DNA from: Atriophallophorus winterbourni | Taxonomy: Eukaryota > Platyhelminthes > Trematoda > Plagiorchiida > Microphallidae | Assembly (NCBI GenBank): GCA_013407085.1 | Contig: JACCGJ010016050.1 | Location: 1 to 64,000, forward strand | Direction: 5' to 3' | DNA: 64,000 bases | In this document: positions 44,724 to 56,100 of the stretch, one piece after another | Layout: every line of letters begins with the position of its first letter | Position numbering within the stretch: the stretch's first letter is position 1 | The notes under the pieces: generated by a model | The model's input: the letters and a program-made list of their open reading frames with translations, nothing else | What the model was told of the DNA's origin: nothing | The model's database searches: none | Made by a program: the position numbers and the translations under genes

Positions 44724-44983
44724 AGGGCCAGCTAGATTGGTTGTGGTAAGGCATGGAAAACGTCTGGCTTCTAACCAATCTGGCTGAAATGGCCGGTGAA
44801 TTTTGTCACGTGTGAGGCATGGAGAACGTCTTGTGCATCGTGACATTATCTCACTTTGTTCTTAGATAATAACGTCTGGTTGCTATTATGATATAATCAG
44901 CGATGGGTGAAGATATAGCGTAGGATACCAGAGCATGTACGTTGTCAGCCTTTGAGAAATCCGGCGCGGATTTCGGGGGGCGG

Positions 44984-45407
44984 TGTAAGATGTACATTGA
45001 ATTTATTTTATTGACAACTAACTGTTTAAATCTGCTGGTATTTTTGTATATTTTTACCATTTTTGTTTTACCGAACTACTTGAATTTATTCGTTCTTAAG
45101 CTTATATTTTGTATCTTTATTTGGCCGTTTGCGCGCTATTTGAAGTTGCGATCACTCGTGGTCATTGTTGCTGTTGAATATTGTTGTTTTTGGATTCAGT
45201 ACGAAGCGGAATAATTGAGGTTTGCTATTTTTGTTGTATAATTATTTTGCTTCAATAGTACCGTACTCATCTCACGTATTGTCTTGTCAATATATTGGTG
45301 GGTTTGGACGCGTAACTCAGCCGTTGGATAGACACATTGGTGTTTAAAACGTGACTGAAATCTTTGACGTTGAACTCGATTTTCCCCGGACCGAATTGTC
45401 GGTTACA
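44984..45407 (+). repeat. BEL/Pao-2 3' LTR
   Basis: A 424-bp LTR preceded by the purine tract and followed by GCATT. Confidence 0.92.
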
Positions 45408-45412
45408 GCATT

Positions 45413-45877
45413 AATTAAGGAATCCATTTTAGAGATGGTTGAAGACGGTGGATAATAAATACAACCTATTAAGAGATCTAAGGATGGTAATACAATCCAT
45501 GTTGAGTCTTCTAGTTCTGTCAGACTAGGTGAAGTAAAGGTATCAGCTTTAAATTTGGAATGAACATAGATAAGAGTACCACCTCCCCGTTTCGAAGTTC
45601 GGTTATTCCTGAATATCTGGTAATTAGGTACTATAAGTGTTGAGTTAGGCTGGTCATCTCGGGTCCACGTTTCAGTTATAAGAATAATGTCTACTAAGTT
45701 CGTAATGAGAAAAGTTTTTAGCATTTGGATTTTAGGGGTAATAGATCGGGCATTAATAAGTAGAATACTAACATAAGAAGGAGCGAGATTGAAAGGAGTG
45801 GAAGTAGGTTGAGACAAAAATTTAGAGCAATAAATATTTAATTGATTATTTTTTTGGAAAAAAATGGACATGATCAT
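45413..45877 (-). pseudogene. LINE-D endonuclease N-terminal part
   Basis: The frame carries VSILLINARSITPKIQMLKT, LITETWTRDDQP and LLIGCIYYPPSS, the first half of an APE-type nickase. It runs into the BEL/Pao-2 LTR at 45412. The matching second half resumes at 43271. Confidence 0.85.
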
Positions 45878-46025
45878 AAAAAGGCGTGTATGGTACGTAT
45901 TGAGATGTGTATTGATTATAAAATGGAGGATTTTGAGTCATATAATTAGAGGAGTAAAATGGTTGAGCATAATAACCAGGGGAGTAAGAAGAGGGTCTTT
46001 GAAGCAAGGTGTAGTCAATGTGAGA

Positions 46026-46592
46026 CTAAATATACTGTTTAGGGGGGTATGGTGGTTGAATACGGTAACTGGTATAATGTGCGTGCCTATTATTATTTAC
46101 CAACGTCATTTGTTGGTTTGGTGGCTTCTTGAATGCCGTGTTTTTAAATGAGCCTGTATTTAAGAGAAGAGGTTGTGTCTGTCTAAAAGTAGGTAAGGGA
46201 AGTGAACGCTTAGTGGGTGACGGTGTTCTGTGAACTATGTCGTGTGCGTGTGATAAATCTTGGCTTCCTAATGGTTGAGTAACTACAGGTGAATCACACT
46301 GCATACACTCAAATGAATCAGAAGAAGACTGATTTGTGGGAATAATTGTAATTTTGCGTTTCTTATGACCGAAACGCCTCCGCATAGGGGTGAGGTCTGG
46401 CTTCATAGTAACGTTAGAAAATCTGGGAATGGATTTCAAAATATTTCTATTCTGTAATATATATGAAACGAAACATTTATCGGTGAATTTTATAAGTATT
46501 GGAGTTCGTTGTTTCAGGCTGTTTTTGCGTAAACGGACAAAATCAGCACAATCTACCGGAATACCGTATGAAGTGAGAAAACACCTTTTCAA
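46026..46592 (-). CDS. LINE-D ORF1-type protein (partial)
   Basis: A 188-residue frame with SYGIPVDCADFVRLRKNSLK, PILIKFTDKCFVSYILQNRN and KPDLTPMRRRFGHKKRK, then a Pro/Gln/Tyr-rich tail. It aligns with LINE-C ORF1 across its length. More ORF1 text (KNIILFNVADNY) lies upstream to about 46660 in another frame. Likely an RNA-binding chaperone of the LINE particle, by analogy with CR1-type ORF1. Confidence 0.65.
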   Translation of the reverse strand: MKRCFLTSYGIPVDCADFVRLRKNSLKQRTPILIKFTDKCFVSYILQNRNILKSIPRFSNVTMKPDLTPMRRRFGHKKRKITIIPTNQSSSDSFECMQCDSPVVTQPLGSQDLSHAHDIVHRTPSPTKRSLPLPTFRQTQPLLLNTGSFKNTAFKKPPNQQMTLVNNNRHAHYTSYRIQPPYPPKQYI

Positions 46593-46751
46593 GTCATTTA
46601 ATAGAATAATTATCAGCTACATTAAATAAAATGATATTCTTAGAACGGGTTCCTCTTTGAGTAATTTCACTACAAAGATTTTCAACAAATTTATTGGTTT
46701 GTATAAGGATATCTTGATCAATGATGGTGTAGTCTAATTGATGTAGTCTAA

Positions 46752-48155
46752 TTGACGGATCTCTCGCGGTGAATAACGATCGGAAGTTGTGGCGAGTGCA
46801 AACGTTAGTGATTTGTGGTCGGTGTAAACCGTGAAACTGCGACCTTCGAGTAAATGCCGGAAATGGCGAATGGAATAATAAACAGCGAGGAGCTCGCGAC
46901 CAAACGTACTATATCGTGTCTGCGCGTGTCTCGGCGTGAGAAGAAGGCTGGTGGTATAATCGTGTTATCGACCTCTTGTTGGAGAACTGCGCCCACCACT
47001 TCGTTTGATGCATCGGTAACAAGCGAGAAGCGAGCATCTGTCTCCGCTGATATATAAGTCAGAGTTTTCGCCTGCTCAATGGCGGATTTAGGCTCGTTAA
47101 AAGCTTCGATCTCTTGTGGATTCATTGAAAAATTTCTTTCTTTGCAGCGAAGTAAATCTGTAAGCGGTTGAGCTAACTTCGCGCAATGGGGAATGAATCG
47201 TCTGTAGTAGTTGACTAGGCCCAAAAATCGACGCAACTGGCGTATTGAACTCGGGCATGGATAATCGCGGATGGCAGAGACTCTCTGTTCAACGGGTTTA
47301 ATTCCGGTGGAATCGATGCGGTGACCGAGAAAGTCTAGTGTTTCCACATGAAAGATGCATTTATCTGGATTCACGACAATACCATACTGAGATAGGCGCT
47401 GAAAAACCTCTCGAAGATGCTCAACATGTTCTGTCGATGTGTTGCTAGCAATTAGCACGTCATCAATATAAACGTATACGAAGGGCAATCCCTTAAATAC
47501 TTGATCCATAAAACGCTGGAAAGTTTGTGCGGCATTTCGGAGACCCAATGGCATTCGTACGAATTCATATAAGCCAAATGGTGTCGTGACAGCCGTTTTA
47601 GGGATATCTTCCTTCGCAACGGGGATTTGGTGTTAGGCGCATGCTAGGTCAATCTTCGAGAACACGGTGTTTCCGTTTAGGGACGCTGTAAAATCGTGGA
47701 TGTGTGGAATGGGGTAACGGTCTGGTACCGTAATGCAATTAAGTGCCTTATAATCTCCGCATGGGCGCCAAGTATCTGCGGTACTTTTTACAACCATATG
47801 TAGTGGAGAAGCCCATGGTGAGATCGACGTGGCGAATGATTCTTAGCTCCAACCTATAGTCAAACTCTTGTTTGGCGATCGCCAGTTTGTTTGGAGCTAG
47901 TCTACGTGGTTTGGCAAAAACTGGAGGGTCACGTGTGTAATGTAGTGTTGGACCTGGTGTTTGACCACATTTGTGAATGTCTGTGGTTTGGAGATCTCCG
48001 GAAACTGGACTATGAGTTCCTTACAAGGCTGGGTGACGAGTGGAGTCAAAACTCGAATAGACTCTATGGGTGTAATGGTATTTGCCAATGAAATTTAACT
48101 TCGTGGTGTTATCAAAAAGCCTTCGTTGGCTTATGTCCACCGCGTGTTTGAAATT
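46752..48155 (-). pseudogene. Gypsy-2 protease end, RT and RNase H
   Basis: Minus-strand text runs from FKHAVDISQRRLFDNTTKL (48150) through [60 protein letters not shown] (YIDD box), CIFHVETLDFLGHRIDSTGI, RRFLGLVNYYRRFIPHCA and RFSLVTDASNEVVGAVLQQE (RNase H). The longest frame is 47554-46805. Frame breaks lie near 46880 and 47640-47900. It is truncated at 48155. Confidence 0.88.
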
Positions 48156-48169
48156 AGACAGTAATTAAT

Positions 48170-48440
48170 TAATTAGTACTACATTCCCGAGCGAAATGTA
48201 GAAGGTATTGTTATACGTCCGTGTTTGTTTTACTTTGAACATTTACCTTTTACCGTTGCTCACTCTACTAGCTTGCATGACTATAAAACGAAATTAGAGG
48301 AACTTATATTGAATTATTCGTTTCTCGAATATATACTTATATACAGCTTAATCTAATTCCGTATCTTGTATATAAACTTACATTTCAATTTTACTTTCCC
48401 ATGTTTGTTGTTAAGCTTTTAGCTTTTTAGACCATTAAAA
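48170..48440 (+). mobile_element. CR1-like LINE C-terminal relic
   Basis: The plus strand reads IPERNVEGIVIRPCLFYFEH then TSLHDYKTKLEELILN, similar in layout to the last residues of CR1 LINEs here. Short and decayed. Confidence 0.45.
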
Positions 48441-48469
48441 ACCTTGAATTTTTTCGAATTACAATGTTG

Positions 48470-48540
48470 TTCATAACGTGACTAAATTCTTCGACGTTGG
48501 ATTTCATTTTATACGGACCGATTTGTCGGTTGCACTTGCA
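48470..48540 (+). repeat. Fragment of a BEL/Pao-1/2-type LTR end
   Basis: CGTGACTAAATTCTTCGACG and ACGGACCGATTTGTCGGTTG resemble the last 60 bases of the BEL/Pao-2 LTR, with many changes. Confidence 0.5.
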
Positions 48541-50040
48541 TTGTTTTTTGATTACTGGATGTTTCTTAGAATTGGTGCTTGTATTAATATGACAAGGTAG
48601 AGTTTGATCTAATTATGAATTAGAATTAGTTGTTGGGCTTTTTACAAATTCATTGCAAACCCTAAATCACACTTGTACACTACATGTATTTGTACTAAAT
48701 TCTATGGTTGACAAAACGTTTATGAACTTAAAGGAGACCATCATACTTTTGAGTACATGAGATTATTATTATGAGCAATTATGTTGGACAAATTAATCAA
48801 ACCAAAAAATAATGTCACTTAAGAAATCACCAGGTAGTTTAACTTTGCGCGTATTACAAACATTATGAATGTTTGGTAATTCGCAATAATTTTAATGCCA
48901 TTTAATCCTGGTGTCTTAGCTTCACCACAGTATATATGATTAGTATTCAAAGACAAGCAGCATTTAACTTCGCGAGATACATGACTTTTATTAAATTTTA
49001 TTAAACTAAGCACAGTGTTCACACATCTTTTCCTGATATGTTGAGCTTTGCGTTGTCGTCTTAGTTACAAGTTTTGTTAGAGCTTGAATTATTGTATTGT
49101 GTGAAAAACACGCGAATTCCCATTGACAGGACCTAACTGGCAAAACTCAAAGCAACGGTGCTTCATGAAATCTTATCTGTCATACACAAACAACTCTGAG
49201 TCTATTCTAGACTTTCCGATCTTCCAAAATTCAATTCGACTAATTGCAATATTTGAATTACACGCAATGTTGGGTTAAAATCGGGTTAACACAAGATTAT
49301 TTATGTAATAACAGTTGTTGACTGACAAACATATGAACAATAAGCCCAACATTTTAAGAAGGCACAATAATTGATTGTACATTAATATATATGCATTTAT
49401 TATTTCATCTGTACCGCTTAATACAAAATATTCACCGATGATCAGGATTTTCCTAAATGAAGGCAGTGGACTTAAGCTTTGCTTTTATTTCTGATTATCA
49501 ATCATGCAAATTCTCTGTCCGAATTTTAACAGTGAATAATGAACATGATTGTTATACTACCAAGACATATGGCATTTGGCTATTTTCACGAGCCATATGA
49601 ATTTGAATTTGCAAAAACGCAACATAAAGCATCATAAATTCTGTATAGGCATGTTGATGATGTAAAATGATACTAGTTCCAGGTTTTAAAATATTTGAAA
49701 TAGCCAATCAGACTGACGCATTTTATTTTATATAAATGAAAATTAATGACTGTTATTGAAATAAATTATTATTCTATTGGGTTTTTAAATTATTTTTATA
49801 AATAGAAATTCCATAAATACTGTTAAAAAATAATCTATGATAGAAAATATTATATTTATCCACTCCATGAGCATACTAAATTTGTTTTAATGCATTATTG
49901 TCAATCTTTTAAAGGTTTATCGCCATTTTATGGATAAGCGGCCTTCTTGGTTTCCATTTTGGATGTTTTAGATTGACCCGTCATTGCGATGGTTTGTTTT
50001 ATTTCACCATGTTTTATCTGTTTACACATCACTTTTTCAG
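48541..50040. other. AT-rich non-coding sequence upstream of the first visible GW182 exon
   Basis: No motif-bearing frame and no repeat copy was recognised. It ends in a pyrimidine tract and AG (TTTTTCAG) at 50040. It is either intron or, if 50041 belongs to a first coding exon, includes upstream transcript sequence. Confidence 0.5.
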
Positions 50041-50179
50041 GTTTCGCGAATTAAGGAAGGTGCAATCACTTCATCCGAGAGCATGTCAATAAAGAAGGAT
50101 GGAAGTGCGCTTAACGCTTTATCCGATCATAAATCCTTTAATGGCCTAGCTGCGGATATATTTCAACAGTCTTCTGCAT
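50041..50179 (+). CDS. GW182: GW182 exon A
   Basis: The acceptor TTTTTCAG|GTTTCG and donor GCAT|GTAAGT bound 139 bases. The frame reads KEGAITSSESMSIKKDGSAL then LSDHKSFNGLAADIFQQSSA, ending in phase 1. No Trp motif. An in-frame ATG at 50083 could start translation if this is the first coding exon, but the strong acceptor implies at least one exon upstream. Confidence 0.7.
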
Positions 50180-53100
50180 GTAAGTGCCCATGGTTTTCCC
50201 TTTCAAATTGTGTAACAATAAAATGAGAAATTTTCGCTTGAGCTGTGTTTAACCTTCAATGATTTAACTTATTAGATAATAGTTGGAACGCAGTTGGCTC
50301 CCTAATACCCGGCGCCACAATATCATCAATCTGGTCCAACTCGGATTCGTTTTCTCAAGTGCCAAATTTCCAGGAAGCTGCCCCCTGGTCCATTTCATCT
50401 GATGCTTCAACTCTGGATGGTAATCCCGAATCTAGTTGGATGCCTGCTATTCAAAGATCTCAGTTACTCTCCACCTCGGTTCAGGAAGCGGTGTTCGGTG
50501 ATACAACTGATCTTAATCAGAGCCTAGTCTTTCAAAATGGTGTCCATGAGTACCCTGAGTGTTCTTCCTCTGCGTCGAACAATCCGTCCATTCAGTCCGT
50601 GTCAGTTGACCCTTCCACGAGTAAGTTCAAAACTATTTCTGTTCTGAAGTCTTGAAAGACATTTTCATAAAAGTATATGTTAACCATTGCAGGCCACCCT
50701 CAGCCGGTTTCTGTGAGTGATTCAGAAACAGAACGTTTAATTGTTCAGCTGGTGAATTCAACGGAGGGCTGGGGTAGTATTCCAGTCGACCAGTCTACGC
50801 CATGGGAAATAAATGTAGATGCGGACGATAACGATTTTTCCGAAACAAATGTTTGGAAAAACGAGGTTCCAACTGGAACTGGAATATGGGAGTTGCACTA
50901 TAACCGGGGAATACGGAGTGGTCCTCACGCAGCTGTTCGCCTTGCTGAGTCGCCGAAATTTAGCAGCAATTCAAGAATTCCCATCGAATCAGCTTCCACA
51001 TTTCAACCGCATTTCCCCCGGATTTCTTCCGCCGAATTCTCTCGAGAAGATGTTGCAAGTATGTTCCTGTCTTAATAATGTTTGTATCTGTATTGCTATG
51101 TTCGACACACTAATTCTACGTGATCGAAATTATTTCCAAGTTTGTATGCACGGATGTGGCTATCGTGCAGCATTTCTGTGCTGTGCAGCTAACATCGTGT
51201 TAAATTGATTTGCTATGGGTAGTGAGCTGATGCGAATGCACGTTGGATCCTCACTGCCATTTCTCTTTTCTATCACATCTGTCTAGGCCTAGGCCACCTA
51301 ACAGTATCTTGTCCCACATGTAGTCTTTGACTGCGGCACTTTACCTTGATCATGCTTTTGCTTTCATGTATGTTTGAAATCGGAACTATGGATCCATGCA
51401 GTGCCGCATTTAGAAACTGTATATGGGCTAAAATACCTGCAGGCTGCCCAATTATAGTCAGAGGTAAGAGAAAATTATAAAATGGCAATACAACTCTGTT
51501 GTGACAGCGGTAAGCATCAACCTCAATATAAATATTAACAGTTTGGCTGTAATCAAGGTAATCATTGGATCTGAAAAGAACTTGAGATCTCCAAGGGGAG
51601 ACGGATGTTTCTATTTTTTGAGGAGACGATTTACTTCCGAGCGTATGAATTCCTCTTCTGGAATAAAATGTTCACGAGTCTTTGTTGCTATTGGTTTACA
51701 ATTTAACGTGAGGTGGCTGAAGAGGCTTTTGTGCTAGAACTTTGGCAACAGTCACCGCGAATAGTAAAAGAAGATCGAGTGTCCTTGAAAGGGATTTCAG
51801 CTTTTTGATGCAATTTTAGAAAGTCATGACAACGCAAGACGTCAAAGCATACGTTTGGAAGAACTGAGAATTTGATAAGCAGAATCGTTGTATAAGACGA
51901 CAGATAACAATGTCCTTTCGTTAAGCTAGAAATAGCTGTTTGCCATCGTGATACGATTTTTAGATTTATTAATCTTCCACGTGTTATTAAGCACTGTCTA
52001 AGTAGAAACATAGCTCTCAACACTGATTGTGTGGACAAGAGCATTTACTTTTGTTCCATTGATAATACCTGAAGTGATCGACTTTGACTTACTTGACTTA
52101 CTTTTGTGCGGCTGGTTCCACTGGTGGATTATTCGGCTTCATTAATATCTCGAATCATACCAGCACACGCGCGTCGATCGGGGCGAGATCGTTGCAGATC
52201 TCGATACAGTAACGTTACCAACTGCGAACACCGTAGACGGTGCGCAGTCCCAGAGCGTCTACGTCCTCCACATTCAACAGTCAGGTCTTCACAGGAACAC
52301 CTTGTCGCCTGCACGGATGTGCAATCGTGCAGCATTTCTGTGCTGTGCGGCTAACATCGTGCTAAATTGATTGGCCAACGGTAGTGAGCTGCATGCGAGT
52401 ACACGCTGGAGTCTCACTACCATTTCTATTTCTGTTTCCCCCATCATATCTGTCTAGGCCTGGGCAACCTGACAGTATCTCAGCCCACGTGCAGTCTCTG
52501 AACGGAAGGCGGAGGTAATCCGTTGCATCGCGCTCGAACTTCAGCGTTAGATACTCTCAGTATATGAGATGCCCAAGATTACCCTAAGGCACCAATGGTC
52601 CAACACTTCTAAAGATCGTACATCTTGTAACCTCAGCGACCAAGTCTCGCATCTATAAAGCAGTATAGGTGGATCGCTGCTCGATAAACACGAATCTTGG
52701 TTTCGAGGCCGATCACGGGCCTGCGCCAAAGGGTGTCTTTCAATTGCAAAAACGCATCGCGGCACATTCGAACTTTAACTACACTTCATCTTTCGGCTGA
52801 CCATTGGGCAGCATACTTGAACCGTGGTATTTGAAAACTGGAACGTACTCGATCGGACAGCCCTGGATGCTGGATTTAACAGTATAAAAATGCCTTGGTT
52901 TGTGCTGCGTTTATCTCGAGACCGACTTTCGCATCAATGCTACTAATGCAACATTTCGACATTTTCGCCAAAAACAACTACATCGGCGTAGTCGACATCG
53001 GAGATCTAGAGATCCGTTGAAACTTGAACCCTTTGATAGTCCGTTGATGCCTGGTTCATAATCCAGTCTACGGCATAGTTAAACAGAACTGGAAATAACG

Positions 53101-56100
53101 GACAACCTTGCCTGACTCCTGTGTGCAAATCAAATTCGCGAAATTCGTCACCATAGACGCGATCCGGTACCCTTGTTGAGTTGTAATATTCCGTAATTAA
53201 GCTAACGAGATTCCATATGACCCCATCAGATGGCATTATGTGCATTCGTGCAGCATTTCTGTGCTGTGAGGCTAGCATCGTGAGCTGCATGCGAATACAC
53301 GCTGGAGTCTCACAAACATTTCCTGTTCTTTTTTCCTCATCTGTATCGGCCTTGGCAACCTGACAGTATCTTAGCCCATGTGCATTCTCTGACTGTGCGG
53401 CTCTTTGCCTGGATCAGGCTTGTGCTTTCATTCATGATGTCCCATAAACAGCCACGGTATACGGAGTCGAACGCAGCATGTAAATCAGTAAAACAAGCTA
53501 TCGTTTGCTGTTATTACCGTGCACGGTGTTCCAGAATCCTGCGCAAGGTAAATATTAGGCCTACGCATCCCATACCGGGTGAAACTCACCTCACATTCAA
53601 CTGCTCAGCAATTTTCATCTATGAGTTTCTTGTATGTATGTATGAAATCGCATGCCTGATCCAGGCAAAATGCCGCACATTTAAACCTACTTATTTTTTA
53701 CTTTTGTGCGACTATCTCCTCCTGGAGGACGAGTCGGCTTCCTTGAAGTGTCTTGGGAATTTGGGTACAAAGCAGCGTCCCCAGCACCACTCGGCGTTTG
53801 TTCGAGTCAGTTTCTCTAGCATTTGCACAACCAAGTGCGACCTGCAAAGCACCAGGGAATTGCCAGAAACGGGTGGTGTGCCCCAACTAACCGTCTACCA
53901 GACTGTTCCAGATTTTTCTTCGGGGTTTTCTTCCGAAGCCTTTCCCCCGATCGGGTATCCCGCAAGGCAGCGGATGTTTAAAATCAGGGTCTTCTTTCAA
54001 TTATACGAAATGCCCTCCAGGCTAACGAGCTCCATTTGCCCAAAGCATATGGTTTTCAGGCGCCAGTCACTCGCCTTCGCCTCTTCTCCTGTTGGTAGGA
54101 GCAGTCCCGCCGGGCTCGTTGAGCCACTCGTGCAGGAAAGAAGCTGGACTTGGTTGTAAGAGACTATTTGAGACGCGCGCCATTTTAGAGCATTTTTTAA
54201 ACAGTGAGAGCTTATCCCTGCTGCCACCCCCGGCTATGAGAACCTTTGGAACCGCACAGTTAAAGACTGCACGTGGTCTAAGATACTGTCAGGTCGCCCA
54301 GGCCTAGACATATATGGTCAAGAAAGCAATGGCAGTGAGTCTCCAGCGTGTATTCGCATGCAACTCACTGCATATGGCAAATCAATTTAGCACGGTGTTA
54401 GCTGTACAGCACACAAGGGCATCACGATTGCACATCCGTGCTTTTTACGTTGGTCCGGGTTTCCTAAGGCTGCAAATTCATTAATGATGAGTACTGTAAA
54501 TATAAATTTGTTTAAATTCAATTTGAATCAATGCATATGTGATCTTAACAAATATTTATTATCTTCCGAAATCTTTTCTGTTTCACTGAGTAGTCTTTTG
54601 GTTCACGTGATTCCGCACTCATTTTTGTGGTGCCTCTGTTTTGTCCCTTTATTGTATTTGTGAGTTGTGAGCAAAAAATGCCTCCCAGCCCTCTAGGCTT
54701 AAACAGCTTGGCAGTAACAAATTGCGTTTTCTATTCCTACACAGCATTTTACGTGACTATACTCTTCTAACTTTATGCATACTTTGGACCTTGCAAAATA
54801 TTGGGCATTGAGCTTTTTAATTAACCAATTTATCTATTTTACATTTTTTGTTTAGAATTCTGGAATGCGCGCCCGGTTCTTGGTGCGTCTCGTAACAGAG
54901 ATGCGATGATCACCGCCTCTAATTGGTCTAGTGATAATGTTTTGAACGGAACTAATGGCGATATTTGGGATGATGTTCGAGGCACTGCAGACCGTTCCAC
55001 ATGGCATACTCCCAGTTCGAGCCTTTTCCATTCGCCACCGGGTTCTTCGGTACAAGACACGCTGAACGTGAGACTATATTGCACAATATTTTCATTCAAT
55101 TTATAACTTCCTTGAAACCAAAGCAACAGGTTATAACAACATATTTTTAGATAAGCCCTAAACGCATTTCCACAAAGGTCTAGCAAAAGTAGCTGCAATG
55201 CGTGCGCTTCTGTATTTTATGATTCTATATTGCCTAATAGCGAACAAAATTTCTAAAGCCACGATCGTTGTGCTTCGATCTTCTAAAGATTATGGGGCGC
55301 GAGCTGGGATGGATGACGATTATGATAAGAGGCGACTTAAAATAACCGTTAGTAATAGCAAACAGACACAGTTATCGTGTATTTGTTTTACCTCCGTATC
55401 AGACAGTGTGAACGTTGCCTTACAGACCTGTTTTGATGAGCACGATGAAATTCTGTCAGATAGTTGCGTTGCATATCCGATGGTAATCGCACACTGGTGC
55501 GATTAACAAATATCTTCAGACGTCTTAATTCCCTTTCCCTCAAAGTCTACTCTCTCTCAAGACATGTCGGCTTGTGTAAGATGGGTCATTGTATTAAGAA
55601 TGGAAGGCTCTTGTTTCTAAGAGCCTTCAAGTTACGATATCAGTGTGACAGGCGCTTCTCAGTCAATATTGTTGGCAGCGAATCCCGCAAGTGCTTTTTT
55701 TCAGCTTCACTATTTTTTAGTTAATTCTAAATGTTCACTTTACTTCCCACTCTGCAGGAATGCACTTCGGCTGTTCAACTGCATAATCCTGTTAACCCTT
55801 CCGAGTTAGTAAAACGGCTACTGATGCAGGGTTTCAAGAAAGAGGACATCAATATCGCTCTTGTTCAGAGTAACATGAATCCCGAGGAAGCCTTGAATGA
55901 ATTAACGAGACGCTCATCTCTGGGAGCCATGCAGCACCCAAGCAATTGCGGTATTTCCATGTCAACACAAAGAATCAATTCAAGTACCACGTGTAATCCA
56001 CCTTCCCACTCTCTGATGCTTCCACCCTTGGGTTCAACGAGCAATCCACCACCACATCTCATAAGACATCAATTAACTCAACAGGTTTGTTTCTACCCTT

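Larger units (their letters stand above)
43277..45407 (+). mobile_element. BEL/Pao-2: internally deleted element with GCATT target duplication
   Basis: LTRs at 43277-43699 and 44984-45407 (TGTAAGATG to GGTTACA) differ by roughly 3% by eye. The flanks are GCATT at 43272-43276 and 45408-45412. The purine tract TTCGGGGGGCGG lies at 44972-44983. The LTRs are the same family as BEL/Pao-1. The internal region is only about 1.28 kb and encodes a single 312-codon frame made of gag and scattered pol pieces. It is inserted in the LINE-D endonuclease. Confidence 0.95.
35338..46751 (-). mobile_element. LINE-D: CR1-like LINE in Gypsy-2, split by three later insertions
   Basis: Minus-strand order: ORF1 (46735-46026), endonuclease (45877-45413 and 43213-42578), RT (38046-36952 and 36372-35866), 3' UTR and tail (35372-35338, hairpin CTTGG-AATT-CCAAG then AATAAAATATTTATTTATTT). 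The insertions are a solo BEL LTR, Gypsy-1 and BEL/Pao-2, each with target duplications. A 14-bp tandem duplication (TGTAGTCTAATTGA) lies at the 5' junction near 46737-46764. It is in the same family as LINE-C. Confidence 0.88.
33480..48155 (-). mobile_element. Gypsy-2 LTR retrotransposon (minus), 5'-truncated and split by LINE-D
   Basis: Two parts fit end to end. Bases 48155-46752 encode the protease end, RT and RNase H up to REIRQLDYI. Bases 35337-33860 continue with SQFTSDIRYLSGSSNTVAD, the integrase and the tail. The join falls inside one conserved sentence, which Gypsy-1 reads without a break (HLDYISQFTSDI). LINE-D occupies 35338-46751. A purine tract (CTAGGGGGGAG, minus) and an LTR of about 350 bp close the 3' end. 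The gag end and 5' LTR are absent. Confidence 0.9.
52090..53610 (-). mobile_element. RTE-like LINE relic interrupted by two R1 copies
   Basis: On the minus strand, 53610-53437 gives damaged RT text. Bases 53230-53006 give LVSLITEYYNSTRVPDRVYG and DLHTGVRQGCPLFPVLFNYA then VDWIMN, the RTE palm box. Bases 52700-52547 give LLYRCETWSLRLQDVRSLEV and LDHWCLRVILGIS, the RTE C-terminal box seen in flatworm SR2-type elements. Frames are heavily broken. R1 copies split it at 52317-52505 and 53236-53436. Confidence 0.8.

Noticed and set aside
43277..45407. BEL/Pao-2 as a domesticated gag gene
   Set aside because: It retains paired LTRs, a purine tract and a 5-bp target duplication, so it is simply a mobile element copy. 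The open frame alone is not evidence of domestication.
51703..52044. A 113-codon minus-strand open frame in a GW182 intron
   Set aside because: No family motif, no splice or codon evidence, and it lies in an intron of a well-supported plus-strand gene.
55198..55506. A 102-codon plus-strand frame between GW182 exons D and E
   Set aside because: It would need to be included as an exon, but D and E join in phase without it, and it has no recognisable domain.
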